Positions 9,236-18,556 of a stretch of DNA of 64,000 nucleotides are shown here, piece by piece. The position numbers and the translations under genes are program-made. Source of the DNA: Bacteroidales bacterium (GTDB lineage Bacteria; Bacteroidota; Bacteroidia; Bacteroidales; UBA932); contig JAFZOU010000050.1 in NCBI GenBank assembly GCA_017550525.1, positions 1 through 64,000 on the forward strand. Reading direction: 5' to 3'. The notes below the pieces were generated by a model. That model ran no database searches. It saw only the letters and a list, made by a program, of their open reading frames with translations, and was not told where the DNA came from. The stretch's first letter is position 1. Each line of letters opens with the position of its first letter.

Positions 9236-10426
9236 ATGGGACTTTTACACGCCAGACTGGCAAAATATGACCTTCCCCAGAAGATGATGGAGAAGGGCAT
9301 CTATCCCTACTTCCGCCAGATAACATCCAAACAGGGAACCGAGGTGACCATGGACGGTCACAAGATCATGATGTTCGGTTCCAACGCATATACAGGTCTT
9401 ACAGGTGATGAGCGCGTCATCAACGCAGGTATCGAGGCCCTGAAGAAATACGGCTCCGGCTGCGCCGGCTCCCGCTTCCTCAACGGCACCCTTGACATCC
9501 ACGTGCAGCTTGAGAAAGAACTTGCAGAGTTTGTTGGGAAGGACGAGGCCCTGGTATTCTCTACCGGCTTTACCGTAAACAGCGGCGTCATTCCCCAGCT
9601 CCTCACAAAGGACGATTTCATCATCTGCGATGACCGTGACCACGCATCCATCGTAGATGGCCGCCGCCTCAGCTTTGCTAAGAGCCTCCACTACAAGCAC
9701 AATGACATGAAAGACCTTGAGAGGTGCCTCAGGCGCTGCCCCAAGCAGTCTGTAAAGCTCATCGTGGTAGACGGCGTATTCTCCATGGAAGGTGACCTTG
9801 CCAAACTCCCTGAGATAGTGGAGCTCAAGCACAAGTACGACAACGTTGTGATCATGGTGGACGAAGCCCACGGACTTGGAGTTTTCGGCAAACAGGGCCG
9901 CGGCGTGTGCAATCACTTCGGCCTTACTAATGAGGTTGACCTTATAATGGGTACTTTCTCCAAGAGCCTTGCCGCTATCGGAGGCTTCATTGCCGCCGAC
10001 AGCGTCATCATCAACTGGCTCCGTCACAGCGCCCGCACATATATCTTCCAGGCCAGCGACACCCCCGCCGCTACTGCATCGGCCCTGGAAGCCCTTCATA
10101 TCATCCAGAAGGAGCCCGAGCGCATCACCAAGCTCTGGGACGTAACCAATTATGCCCTCCGCCGTTTCAAGGAGGAAGGCTTTGAGATTGGAGAGACCGA
10201 GAGCCCCATTATCCCGCTTTATGTGCGTGATCTGGAGAAAACCTTCATCGTTACCAAGCGCGCATTTGACGAGGGCGTATTCATCAACTCCGTGATTCCG
10301 CCGGCATGCGCCCCTCAGGACACCCTCATCCGCTTCTCCCTCATGGCCACCCACACCCGTGAGCAGGTAGACAGGGCAGTTGAAGCACTTACAAAGGTGT
10401 TCAAGGAAGAAGGTATCATAAAATAA
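9236..10426 (+). CDS. spt: Serine palmitoyltransferase (alpha-oxoamine synthase family)
   Basis: PLP enzyme joining serine and a long-chain acyl thioester to 3-ketosphinganine, the first step of sphingolipid synthesis, a hallmark of Bacteroidales. 396 aa. The PLP lysine is in GTFSKSLAAIGG; VDEAHGLGVFG supplies the aspartate/histidine contacting PLP; CAGSRFLNGTLDIHVQLEKELAEF and SARTYIFQASDTPA are family signatures. Overall wording closely resembles the Bacteroides enzyme as I remember it, so I favour Spt over 2-amino-3-ketobutyrate CoA ligase (Kbl), the main alternative in the same family. It is monocistronic between a strong promoter and a bidirectional terminator. Confidence 0.88.
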   Translation: MGLLHARLAKYDLPQKMMEKGIYPYFRQITSKQGTEVTMDGHKIMMFGSNAYTGLTGDERVINAGIEALKKYGSGCAGSRFLNGTLDIHVQLEKELAEFVGKDEALVFSTGFTVNSGVIPQLLTKDDFIICDDRDHASIVDGRRLSFAKSLHYKHNDMKDLERCLRRCPKQSVKLIVVDGVFSMEGDLAKLPEIVELKHKYDNVVIMVDEAHGLGVFGKQGRGVCNHFGLTNEVDLIMGTFSKSLAAIGGFIAADSVIINWLRHSARTYIFQASDTPAATASALEALHIIQKEPERITKLWDVTNYALRRFKEEGFEIGETESPIIPLYVRDLEKTFIVTKRAFDEGVFINSVIPPACAPQDTLIRFSLMATHTREQVDRAVEALTKVFKEEGIIK

Positions 10427-10453
10427 AAAAAAGAGGCGCTTGCCTCTTTTTTT
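10425..10453. terminator. Bidirectional terminator
   Basis: A-rich tract, GAGGC, loop GCTT, GCCTC, then a T run. It serves the palmitoyltransferase on the plus strand and the aspartokinase-like gene (ending 10452) on the minus strand, overlapping both stop codons. Confidence 0.85.
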
Positions 10454-11690
10454 ATTGCAACAGCGCGGCCGCTTTGTCTACATCCTTGGCGTCTACCACA
10501 AGGGAAATGGAGAGTTCTTCTCCGCCCTGGGCCGATGCTATGATGTTGATGCCGGCTTCACCCAGTTTGCCGAAGATTGAGGCCGATGTTCCGGGAAGAT
10601 TTCTCATGCGGCTGCCGAAGACCGTAACGATCCCAACCTCCTGATTAGCCACTACTACGTCGTCCAGGGGAAGCAGAGGGTTGTCCTTGAAAAGGCTCTG
10701 GATAGCGTACACGCAGCGGTCTTTCTCTGCGCTTTTCACAGCAAAGGAGATGCTGTACTCAGATGACGTCTGGGCAATGAAACGCACGTTTACGTGAGCC
10801 TGCGCAAGGCAGGAGAAAATGGCCCCTGACATACCTACTCGGCCAAGAAGACCTGTTCCATAAACGGTAATGAGGTCAAGGTTCTTGTCTGCGATGACGG
10901 CCGTAGAGTGGGAGGAGTTACTGGAAATGAGAGTACCTTCAAAAGAAGGATCCGTGATGTCCTTCACAACGATGGGGATGCCGGCATTCTTGGCGGGCCA
11001 CACGGCCGATGAAGCAAACGCGGCGTGCTCCTGGGAGCAGTAGTGGGCGGCTTCGTCGTAGGTCATGGCGGCCTCCGACTGGAAAGCCCTGCCGTCTACG
11101 TAGAACTCAATTGATTCAGCCTCAAGGGTGGCGCCAATGAGGGAGGCCATAAGATGCGCGCCGTCCTTCCCCACCCTCACGATATATCCTGTGGTGAGCC
11201 TGCCGTAACCGCCGGGGATTATGAGCCCGGGAATGCAGCGCTCACGGATCTGGGCCTGGGACTGCTGCCAGTCAAAATGCTGGACAGAGTGGCAGATCAT
11301 GAGTTCAGTCCCGTCAAGGAGCCTTCCGTGGGCCTTTGTGCCGATAGCTTCTGCGCAGAGGCGCGCACACTTTGCCATAACGTAATCCTGGATGGCGTTA
11401 CGCTCTGTCTGAACGTACATTGCCTCCCTGAGGTACCCGGACACTGTGTCAAGGATTGTGTCCACCTTTTCACGGTATGATGGAGCCTCTTCCAGGGAGT
11501 AGAAATACTCCTTGATGGACTCCATCTGGGCCGATGCGTTCTTCTTCCTGTCAATGGTAACGCTGATGGCCTCTGAGAACAGGGACTCGATGGCCCTCTC
11601 AGGACGGATTACGGCAATGACGTCATCAGTACAAAGGGCTGCGATACGGCTTGCGAACTGCTTCTTGAGATAGAAGGACCTTACTATCAT
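10452..11690 (-). CDS. Degenerate aspartokinase-like protein with tandem ACT domains
   Basis: The C-terminal half (LITVYGTGLLGRVGMSGAIF then GIVTVFGSRMRNLPGTSASI) carries two ACT domains like those that sense lysine or threonine in aspartokinases. The middle aligns with the amino-acid kinase fold (FYVDGRAF where the family has a W-T-D-x-D-G block; TYDEAAHYCSQEHAAFASSA where it has SYxEAxELAxxGAxVLHP). The N-terminal KFGGTS-type catalytic motif is absent: the protein starts MIVRSFYLKK. The GRGGSDxTA loop reads GKDGAHLMA, losing the key aspartate. The frame is intact over 412 aa, so it is not an obvious decayed pseudogene. Most likely a non-catalytic regulatory paralogue, or an enzyme with altered activity. 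No amino-acid biosynthesis gene is adjacent. Confidence 0.7.
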   Translation of the reverse strand: MIVRSFYLKKQFASRIAALCTDDVIAVIRPERAIESLFSEAISVTIDRKKNASAQMESIKEYFYSLEEAPSYREKVDTILDTVSGYLREAMYVQTERNAIQDYVMAKCARLCAEAIGTKAHGRLLDGTELMICHSVQHFDWQQSQAQIRERCIPGLIIPGGYGRLTTGYIVRVGKDGAHLMASLIGATLEAESIEFYVDGRAFQSEAAMTYDEAAHYCSQEHAAFASSAVWPAKNAGIPIVVKDITDPSFEGTLISSNSSHSTAVIADKNLDLITVYGTGLLGRVGMSGAIFSCLAQAHVNVRFIAQTSSEYSISFAVKSAEKDRCVYAIQSLFKDNPLLPLDDVVVANQEVGIVTVFGSRMRNLPGTSASIFGKLGEAGINIIASAQGGEELSISLVVDAKDVDKAAALLQ

Positions 11691-11754
11691 AGTCTATAAT
11701 TTGGTATATCTGTTTTCAACTACTTCCTAGTTTACAAATATAAGGAAAAAAAGC

Positions 11755-11762
11755 TATCTTTG
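11755..11762 (+). promoter_or_regulatory. -7 promoter element of yicC
   Basis: Exact TATCTTTG box 19 nt before the yicC ATG, implying a leader of about 12 nt. The upstream element is TTTA rather than TTTG, 20 nt further back. Confidence 0.65.
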
Positions 11763-11781
11763 TACTCAAAACAGCAAAATC

Positions 11782-12681
11782 ATGATTCAGTCCATGACCG
11801 GCTACGGCAAAGCCGAAGTCCTCCTTCAAGGGGGGAAGCTCACCGTGGAAATCCGCGCCCTCAACTCCAAAAGCGCAGACATAAACATAAAAAGTTCCCT
11901 CCTTCCAAAGGATAAAGACCTGGTTGTGAGGAAGATGCTGGGAGATGCCCTTGTCCGCGGTACCATAGACCTGTTCCTGAACTGGGAGGCCGGCGCGGAA
12001 GAATCGGCCCATCAGATCAATGCCGACGTATTCCACAGCTACTGGCGCAGCGTAGTGAAAGCCATGGATGCAGAGACTATCTTCACCAAAACCTTCCTCA
12101 AGGATCCAGGCGTTGGAAGCATCCTTGCAAGCGGCATTCTCCGCCTTCCGGACGTAGTTGATGCCAAAAAGGCCGATGTAATCACCCCTGAAAACTGGCC
12201 CCTTGTGGAAGCCGGAATCAAGGAAGCCCTGGAGCACATATGCGCCTACAGGGCCACGGAAGGCAAGGCCCTTTATGCCGATGTAACCTCCCGCGTAAAC
12301 CTGATTCTCTCATACTACGATGAGGTGGAAGCCCTTGAGGGAGAGCGCATCACCGCCGTAAGGGAAAAACTCTCAAAGGCCATGCAGGACCTTGAGGTAA
12401 AGGCCGATCCATCCCGCTTTGAGCAGGAGATGATCTTCTACCTTGAGAAATACGACATAAATGAGGAGAAGGTTCGTCTCAGGCAGCACTGCAAATATTT
12501 CATGGAAGTAATAGACTCGGAGCCCTACCCCGGCAAGAAGCTTGGGTTCATCATCCAGGAGATGGGCCGGGAGATAAACACCACCGGATCCAAGGCAAAT
12601 CATGCCGGAATCCAGCAGCTGGTGGTAAAAATGAAGGATGAACTTGAAAAAATCCGTGAGCAATCAATGAATATCCTGTAG
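11782..12681 (+). CDS. yicC: YicC/YloC-family endoribonuclease
   Basis: 299 aa, the normal length. It starts with the family hallmark MIQSMTGYGKAE and ends with the conserved GREINTTGSKANHAGIQQLVVKMKDELEKIREQ region. Members of this family are described as small endoribonucleases that influence sRNA/mRNA turnover. The conserved FYLEKYDINEEKVRLRQH segment is also present. Transcribed alone from a TATCTTTG box and followed by a hairpin; the gmk gene that often follows yicC elsewhere is not here. Confidence 0.93.
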   Translation: MIQSMTGYGKAEVLLQGGKLTVEIRALNSKSADINIKSSLLPKDKDLVVRKMLGDALVRGTIDLFLNWEAGAEESAHQINADVFHSYWRSVVKAMDAETIFTKTFLKDPGVGSILASGILRLPDVVDAKKADVITPENWPLVEAGIKEALEHICAYRATEGKALYADVTSRVNLILSYYDEVEALEGERITAVREKLSKAMQDLEVKADPSRFEQEMIFYLEKYDINEEKVRLRQHCKYFMEVIDSEPYPGKKLGFIIQEMGREINTTGSKANHAGIQQLVVKMKDELEKIREQSMNIL

Positions 12682-12737
12682 GTTTTTAGGCGCCTAACCT
12701 ACTGCTGTTCAGCCGCTTATCCGTTTTCCCGCGGGAA

Positions 12738-12803
12738 ACGTTTCATCTTACCCCTGTAACCTTCTGAAAATCAGTTGGTTACAGGGGTTTAAAAATGAAA
12801 CGT
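12738..12803 (+). terminator. Long inverted repeat / terminator between yicC and the fimbrial operon
   Basis: Core stem 12751-12761 pairs with 12777-12787 (11 bp). After an internal loop a second stem, ACGTTTCAT with ATGAAACGT, extends it to 12738-12803. Just upstream is a perfect GC-rich palindrome, TTTCCCGCGGGAAA (12725-12738). Either a terminator for yicC or a regulatory structure in the fimbrial operon leader. Confidence 0.6.
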
Positions 12804-12859
12804 GTCATCTTTTCTTTACCTTTTTTTCTTCATTCCTTTGCCAGCAAAACGAAAAAGGA

Positions 12860-13420
12860 ATGAAAAGGATTCGCATATTCCTCCTTATAGCCGCCCTCAT
12901 CATAGGCGGTACAGAAGCCCGGGCCCAGCGCTTTGCCGTGGGCACCAACGCCGTGGACTGGATTTCCCTTGGGACCATCAACGCGGAGGCGTCCATTGCA
13001 GTTTCACAGCATGTTTCCGTGCATGTGGGTGCAGAGTTAAACCCATGGACATTCAAGGCCGGAGATAAGGAGACGCAGTTCGAAGCCCGCCAGAACTCCT
13101 ACTGGGCCGGGGCCCGCTGGTGGCCCTGGCACGTCTACTCCGGCTGGTGGGCGGGCGGAGACGCTCGCTACAGCGTCTATAACATCGGCGGCATCTGGAG
13201 CCGCGAGGCCGAGGAGGGCGACGCCTGGGGCGCCGGGGCCTACGGCGGCTACTCGATCATGCTCAACGAGTTCTGGAACCTGGACCTCGGGGTGGGGTTC
13301 TGGGGCGGATACAAGAAGTACACCCGCTACGCCTGCCCCCTCTGCGGGGTGAGGACGGAGGAGGGCGGCAAGGCCTTCATCCTCCCGGACGCGAGGATTG
13401 CCATACAGCTGATCTTCTAA
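12860..13420 (+). CDS. DUF3575 fimbrial-cluster protein
   Basis: 186 aa with a cleavable signal peptide (IFLLIAALIIGGTEARAQ). Aromatic-, Gly- and Trp-rich beta strands (GARWWPWHVYSGWWAGGDAR, GAYGGYSIMLNEFWNLDLGVGFWGGYKKY) suggest a small outer-membrane barrel and match DUF3575. From what is known of Bacteroidales fimbrial loci, such proteins sit at the head of Mfa/Fim operons and are thought to help assembly or anchoring. A Cys pair (CPLC) near the C-terminus could bind metal or form a disulfide. First gene of a seven-gene operon; 11 bp before the next gene. Confidence 0.82.
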   Translation: MKRIRIFLLIAALIIGGTEARAQRFAVGTNAVDWISLGTINAEASIAVSQHVSVHVGAELNPWTFKAGDKETQFEARQNSYWAGARWWPWHVYSGWWAGGDARYSVYNIGGIWSREAEEGDAWGAGAYGGYSIMLNEFWNLDLGVGFWGGYKKYTRYACPLCGVRTEEGGKAFILPDARIAIQLIF

Positions 13421-13431
13421 GATTCCCTGCC

Positions 13432-15402
13432 ATGAAAAGACCCTTCATAATCACTATCATAATTCTTGTATTGGCAGGCAGCTGCGGAGAGCCTAAAAAA
13501 ATACAGACTCTTCATAACCAGCAGCTCTCCGCAAGCCTTGCCTTATCCAGAAATGAAGTTGCGGAGGAGCGGAAGGTCATCGCTTCGGCCCCCAGGGACA
13601 CCATCACCGTGACGGGTGAGAACGGGGAGACCCTCCTTCTGATGAAAGCCGTCAGGGACGAGGAGTCCGGGGAGATGGTGGCGCACGACGTCATCAACGC
13701 GGCAGTCATCACCGCGAGGTTCCGTAACGTAGCCGAGAGGCACGGACGGGTGGACCTCCGCTTCGAGGTCATAGTACCTCAGGAGATGATGGATACCCGC
13801 TGGCAGCTGCAGTTCTACCCGGATATGTTCATCCTGGAGGACAGCGTGAGGCTGGAGCCCGTCATCATCACGGGGAGCGAGTTCCGTTCCCGCCAGCTCC
13901 GAGGCTATGAGCTCTATGACAAGTACTTACGCTCCATCATAACGGACACAACGGCCTTCGTGGACTGGAGGAATCTCAATATATGGATTGCCCGAAACCT
14001 GCCTGAACTCTATAAATACAAGAACGACTCCACCTTCGTCTCAGAGACCGCCTTCCATTCCCTCTTCGGGCCCACCGAGGCCGATGCCATACGGCACTAT
14101 ACCTTCTGGCACCGCCGCTACTACCACGAGAGGAAATGGCACAGACGCGGAGCCAAGTTCCAGGAGTACGTCAAGGCCCCGATAGTGACCGAAGGGATAC
14201 GCCTTGATACCGTCCTCAGGGACATAGACGGCAACTTCGTCTACCAGTACACACAGAGCATCCGTACAAGGCCCAAGCTCCGTAAGGTGGACATAGTCCT
14301 CTCCGGGGATATCTTCGAGCAGGAGCACCACCTCTACACCATGCCGCGTTCAGAGCCCCTCACCTTCTACATCAGTTCCCTCTCCGCCTTCGTGGACACC
14401 AGGGAGCGTTACCTCACCCGTGTGCTTGAGAGGAAGGCTGCGGCAAACACCGCCTGCTATGTGGACTTCGCTTCGGGAAGTAGTGAGATAGACCTCTCCC
14501 TTGGTCATAACGCCACTGAGATGGGACGTATCAGGGGGAATATCCTGGAACTCCTCCAGAACACCTCCTTCGACCTTGACAGCATAGTGATAAGCGCATC
14601 GGCCTCCCCGGAAGGAACCGTGAAGTCCAACGGGGCCCTTGCGGAAAGGCGCGCTGCGGCGGTGGCTTCTTATTTTGACAACTATATCCGCCACTGGAGG
14701 GACTCCGTAAAGAGGAACTCCTTCTCCGTGAGCGTGGACGATTCCGGCAGGGAATCCATCGGCCATAATACATCCATACCTGCCTCCATCCCTTTCCTCT
14801 CCCGCTCCAGCGGCGAGAACTGGCCCTACCTTGGCGTCCTCGTGGATGAGGACACGGTGATGACTTCCCAGGATAAGCTCTCTTTCATACGTCACCTGGA
14901 GACCGCCGATGTGGACGAGCGTGAGAGGAGGATGCAGGCGGAGCCCTGGTACCGATACATGAGGGAGAACCTCTATCCGAGGCTCCGTACCGTCCGCTTT
15001 GATTTCTTCCTGCACCGCAAGGGAATGGTCAAGGACACGGTCCACACCACAGAACTTGACACCACCTATATGCGGGGCGTGCGGCTCCTCCAGGAGAGGG
15101 AGTACGAGAAGGCCCTCACCTGCCTCCGGGACTACCGTGACTACAACACGGCCATTGCCTACGTGTCCCTTGACTACAACGCCTCCGCGATGGCTATCCT
15201 CCAGGAGCTCCCCCGGACTCCCCAGGTGAGCTACATGCTGGCACTCCTATATGCCCGCGCCGGGGATGACGGGAAGGCCGTGGAGAACTACCTCCGCGCC
15301 TGCCGCGATGACCGCTCCTATGTCTTCCGCGGGAATCTGGACCCGGAGATCTACGTCCTCATTCAGCGTTACGGGCTCAATAAAGACGACGAAACCTTTT
15401 GA
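13432..15402 (+). CDS. DUF3868 / OmpA-like fimbrial-cluster lipoprotein
   Basis: 656 aa. Type II signal IIILVLAGSCG puts a lipidated Cys near residue 20. The N-terminal and middle parts fit the DUF3868-type proteins of Bacteroidales fimbrial operons. Residues of about 340-410 (YVDFASGSSEIDLSLGHN, ending SASPEGTVKSNGALAERRAA) resemble an OmpA C-terminal peptidoglycan-binding module. The last ~120 residues have TPR-like spacing (ALTCLRDYRDYNTAIAYVSL, AGDDGKAVENYL). Together these suggest a periplasm-facing outer-membrane assembly or anchoring factor. It lies between the DUF3575 gene and the major fimbrillin. Family placement is reasonable, mechanism unknown. Confidence 0.75.
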   Translation: MKRPFIITIIILVLAGSCGEPKKIQTLHNQQLSASLALSRNEVAEERKVIASAPRDTITVTGENGETLLLMKAVRDEESGEMVAHDVINAAVITARFRNVAERHGRVDLRFEVIVPQEMMDTRWQLQFYPDMFILEDSVRLEPVIITGSEFRSRQLRGYELYDKYLRSIITDTTAFVDWRNLNIWIARNLPELYKYKNDSTFVSETAFHSLFGPTEADAIRHYTFWHRRYYHERKWHRRGAKFQEYVKAPIVTEGIRLDTVLRDIDGNFVYQYTQSIRTRPKLRKVDIVLSGDIFEQEHHLYTMPRSEPLTFYISSLSAFVDTRERYLTRVLERKAAANTACYVDFASGSSEIDLSLGHNATEMGRIRGNILELLQNTSFDLDSIVISASASPEGTVKSNGALAERRAAAVASYFDNYIRHWRDSVKRNSFSVSVDDSGRESIGHNTSIPASIPFLSRSSGENWPYLGVLVDEDTVMTSQDKLSFIRHLETADVDERERRMQAEPWYRYMRENLYPRLRTVRFDFFLHRKGMVKDTVHTTELDTTYMRGVRLLQEREYEKALTCLRDYRDYNTAIAYVSLDYNASAMAILQELPRTPQVSYMLALLYARAGDDGKAVENYLRACRDDRSYVFRGNLDPEIYVLIQRYGLNKDDETF

Positions 15403-15435
15403 TACCCATACATTAACTTTTAAACCGTTTTCATC

Positions 15436-16599
15436 ATGAACAAATGCTTTTATTTAATTCTGACGCTGGCCGCTTCAATGGGCCTCCTGTCATGCAACAA
15501 AAACGCCCCCGCAGCTACCGGAGACAGCCCTGAGGCCATTCCCGATGCCACCCTCACCGTGAATATCGGCATGGAAAACGAAGCCGTGAAGGCCACCTCA
15601 ACTGAGGTCAAGGACTACCAGATCAATAAGGTACAGGTATTTGTCTTTGATGCCACCGAAAAACTGGAGACATCATACTATGAGCAGGGCCTTGACAAGA
15701 ACACCTCCCACAGCGTGAAAATCGCCACCTTCACCGGAGCCAAGACTGTCTATGTGATCGTAAACCACAACAGGATCACCAAATTCAAGCCCCACACCAC
15801 AACCATCGCCAATCTGGAGGCGGAACTCGTGGACCTCTCCATGAACACCCCTTCGTCCCTGGTGATGTCCGGCAAGAACACCGTAACGGTTGGTAAATAC
15901 GGCAACAACGGCGCTGCAGGCACGGATTCACAGATTCAGGCGGTCAACGTGTACGTGAAAAGACTTGCCGCAATGATCCAGCTGGATAACATCCAGGTGG
16001 ACTTCCGCGGCACAGACCTGGAGGGCGGCACATTTACAGTCCAGCAGATATACCTCAAGAATGTGGTAGGTAAATCAAGGCTTGGCGTCACCGGCCTTAC
16101 CGGTACGGCAAATTCGGCCGTCCTACCGCTGGCGATAGATGATGCAACCCTCTCCAACATAGACAACTGGTACAATAAGTTCACTCTCCAGCCCACCGGT
16201 GCCCCGGCCGTTACTTTCGAGGGCGAGATCAATGCTTCATGCTCCGTCAATGGATCGGCCACAGAAATGGGCCGCCACCTCTTTGCATACCCCAACAGAA
16301 CGGATTCTGACTCCCATACACCTGCAACGGGGACATTCAGCCCCAGGCATACGCGTTTTGTCATAAAGGCCCACGTGAAAGCGGCTGCAGGCTACAGCGA
16401 CCTTGATGCCGATACTTTCTATGTGTTTGACCTCCCCGTCCTGGTGGCCAATAACATATACAAGATCACCTCCATAAAGCTCACGATGCTGGGTAAGGAC
16501 AACGACGACAAGGACGATGACATCCAGGCCGGTAAGATCCAGCCCGCCATCACAGTTGATCCATGGAACGGCACCACCAACCTCTCCTATGAATTCTAG
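15436..16599 (+). CDS. Mfa1/FimA-type major fimbrial subunit
   Basis: 387 aa lipoprotein precursor (MGLLSCNKN lipobox, Cys near residue 20). Such pilins are exported as lipoproteins, cleaved by an Arg/Lys-specific protease, and polymerised by strand exchange into type V pili. INKVQVFVFDATEKLETSY and VYVIVNHN are typical of the N-terminal fimbrillin domain. The C-terminal FVIKAHVKAAAGYSDLDADT, LPVLVANNIYKITSIKLTMLG and ITVDPWNGTTNLSYEF fit the Mfa1 C-terminal domain. The polymer-forming C-terminal strand is present. Stop overlaps the next gene's start by 11 bp. Likely the shaft subunit of this locus. Confidence 0.88.
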   Translation: MNKCFYLILTLAASMGLLSCNKNAPAATGDSPEAIPDATLTVNIGMENEAVKATSTEVKDYQINKVQVFVFDATEKLETSYYEQGLDKNTSHSVKIATFTGAKTVYVIVNHNRITKFKPHTTTIANLEAELVDLSMNTPSSLVMSGKNTVTVGKYGNNGAAGTDSQIQAVNVYVKRLAAMIQLDNIQVDFRGTDLEGGTFTVQQIYLKNVVGKSRLGVTGLTGTANSAVLPLAIDDATLSNIDNWYNKFTLQPTGAPAVTFEGEINASCSVNGSATEMGRHLFAYPNRTDSDSHTPATGTFSPRHTRFVIKAHVKAAAGYSDLDADTFYVFDLPVLVANNIYKITSIKLTMLGKDNDDKDDDIQAGKIQPAITVDPWNGTTNLSYEF

Positions 16600-17431
16600 A
16601 ACTCTCCGGGGCGGAATACTTGCAGTTTCCCTTCTTCTTGCCTCCTGCCGTGCCGTGGTGCTGGAGGACAGGACCCTGTGCCCAAGTTTCCTCTTCTTTG
16701 ATGTGGCCGATGCCTCACGCTTCCAGCGATATTCAGACGTCTTCACAACGGTGTACGCCCATCCTGAAGGAAGGCTTCTGGATGAGGCCGGAACCAGCGT
16801 AGGATACATTGACGACAGGCTATTCTTCTTCACGGTAAGGGGAACCGCAGCGGTGAAAGGATACGGTCTCATGGGACAGGAAGGGCTTGTCAGGGACGGC
16901 TCCGTGTGGACCGTTCCAATAGGCAGGGACTATGTTCCCCTTTTCCGTTTTGGTTACATGGCGGAAGTTCAGGAGGAGACCTTCACCGTCCCGGTAGAGT
17001 TTACCAAAGAGTATTCGCATGTGAGTGTTCAGTACCTTGGTGCCGACACATTCGATCACGCCGGAGGACGTTTCCCCTTCTACATAACGGTAAGGGGAAA
17101 CACCTGCGGCATAGACGCCCTCACCGGACTGCCGGTGAGGGGGCCGTTCCAGGTTACGCCCGAGGAAAGCGGAATCGGCCATTTTGAGTTCACTCTCCCC
17201 CGCCAGGCCGACCACAGCCTTGTCCTGGAGATGTACGCCATTGAGGGGCTGTATGAGTACCGGGACTTTCAGACATCCTACAACCTTTATGAACTGCTCC
17301 GAGACAAAGGGGGCATCACATGGACAGAAAAGAATCTCCCGGACCTATACATTCAGATTGACTTTGAGGAGACCACGGTCAATGTAGGGGTGTATCCCTG
17401 GGGTGAGCAGGAACTGGAATACGGTCTTTAA
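16589..17431 (+). CDS. FimB/Mfa2-family fimbrial anchor subunit
   Basis: I choose the ATG at 16589 (MNSRTLRGGILAVSLLLASC): it gives a proper lipoprotein signal with Cys at residue 19, whereas an upstream in-frame start at 16517 would bury it. 280 aa. VVLEDRTLCPSFLFFDVADA and repeated beta strands with FTVPVEFTKEYSHVSVQYL resemble the FimB/Mfa2 family, which anchors the fimbria in the outer membrane and limits its length. The C-terminus YIQIDFEETTVNVGVYPWGE supports this. Position directly after the major fimbrillin is the usual order mfa1-mfa2. Confidence 0.85.
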   Translation: MNSRTLRGGILAVSLLLASCRAVVLEDRTLCPSFLFFDVADASRFQRYSDVFTTVYAHPEGRLLDEAGTSVGYIDDRLFFFTVRGTAAVKGYGLMGQEGLVRDGSVWTVPIGRDYVPLFRFGYMAEVQEETFTVPVEFTKEYSHVSVQYLGADTFDHAGGRFPFYITVRGNTCGIDALTGLPVRGPFQVTPEESGIGHFEFTLPRQADHSLVLEMYAIEGLYEYRDFQTSYNLYELLRDKGGITWTEKNLPDLYIQIDFEETTVNVGVYPWGEQELEYGL

Positions 17432-17446
17432 GAAACATCAATTATC

Positions 17447-18550
17447 ATGACAAATCTTCTTTCAGCAAAGGCTGCAGTTTCGGCGGTCATCCTACTTACA
17501 ATTACGGCCTCCTGTGCCGTACCATACCAGCCGGAAGACGCGGCCATAGAGCATCCTGAAGCCGATTCCCTACTTGTCAGCGTAGTGTTCGCCGCCCAGG
17601 ACGGAGGGACTACCAAAGTTACGGGGGTGACAGATTCCCACGAGCGTGCCATAGGCCGATGGGCAGTCTTTGCCTTCAACGACCACACCGGGCAATTCCG
17701 CTGGGAAAGTTCCGAAAACGGAACTCCCCTCACCCTGAAGCTTATGGCAGGCCAGCGTTACAGCTGCTTTGCGATAGTGAATTATCCAATCAGCGGCGTC
17801 GGGGCATTAGACCCGTCTTCCGTCCGTACCCCGGAAGACCTTACAGATAAAGTCGCCTACCTGGGAGACAACCGGATATCGGCCCTTCTCATGTTTGGAT
17901 ACACTAGAATTATCCCCCTTCCGGATGTGTCTGCGCCCGTAAACATAAGTGTCAGCCGTCTTGTCTCAAGGATAGACATGAGGAGGCTGGAGGTGGATTT
18001 CAGTGCAAAGCCTCACCTTGCCGGAAAGACTTTCACTCTCCGCGGAATCTACGTCACAAATGCATACAGGACCACAGTTTATGGTTATGATTATAGCTTC
18101 CGGGAGCTGTCAGACACACGGTCGGCCTGGTATAACACCGGCGGATGGCACCGCGGGGAAAGGGCAGAAAGCGGCATTGATGCCATTCTTGGAGACAGGG
18201 GGATAAACGCCGTCGTATCGGCCGGAAATCCGTATACGGTAAACCACTCATTCTATGCCTTTCCCAATCCCACCAGGGAGGCCGATGACATACGCACCAT
18301 GGAGGCCTGGACGCGGCGATGTACCCGGCTTGTCATTGAGGCGTCAATAGATTCAGACATTGTCTACTACGCCATCAACGTACCCAGGATGGTACGCAAC
18401 TGCATTTATGCGGCTTCAAACGTCGTTATCCACGGCCGTGGCTCCAACGACCCTGAAATCATTGACATAGACCCGGACGTCATAGAGGCCGATATAGTGC
18501 CTGTAATTGACGATTCCTGGGACGGTGCCGGAAACATAACACTGGATTAG
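17447..18550 (+). CDS. Fimbrillin-like accessory lipoprotein
   Basis: 367 aa with lipobox (LLTITASCAVP, Cys near residue 23). WAVFAFNDHTGQFRW, YSCFAIVNYP and VSRLVSRIDMRRLEVDFSAK are fimbrillin-type strands, and the C-terminus (YYAINVPRMVRNCIYAASNVV, IVPVIDDSWDGAGNITLD) parallels the end of the major subunit. It is probably a minor subunit joining shaft to tip (Mfa3-like role by position). Located 15 bp after the anchor gene and 6 bp before the giant tip protein gene. Exact place in the fimbria is inference. Confidence 0.78.
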   Translation: MTNLLSAKAAVSAVILLTITASCAVPYQPEDAAIEHPEADSLLVSVVFAAQDGGTTKVTGVTDSHERAIGRWAVFAFNDHTGQFRWESSENGTPLTLKLMAGQRYSCFAIVNYPISGVGALDPSSVRTPEDLTDKVAYLGDNRISALLMFGYTRIIPLPDVSAPVNISVSRLVSRIDMRRLEVDFSAKPHLAGKTFTLRGIYVTNAYRTTVYGYDYSFRELSDTRSAWYNTGGWHRGERAESGIDAILGDRGINAVVSAGNPYTVNHSFYAFPNPTREADDIRTMEAWTRRCTRLVIEASIDSDIVYYAINVPRMVRNCIYAASNVVIHGRGSNDPEIIDIDPDVIEADIVPVIDDSWDGAGNITLD

Positions 18551-18556
18551 ACCAAG

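Noticed and set aside
9245..10354. 369-codon minus-strand frame
   Set aside because: Exact antisense shadow of the serine palmitoyltransferase gene.
12738..12803. Invertible promoter for the fimbrial operon
   Set aside because: The inverted arms are separated by only a hairpin loop, too short for the usual invertible segments, and no promoter lies between them.
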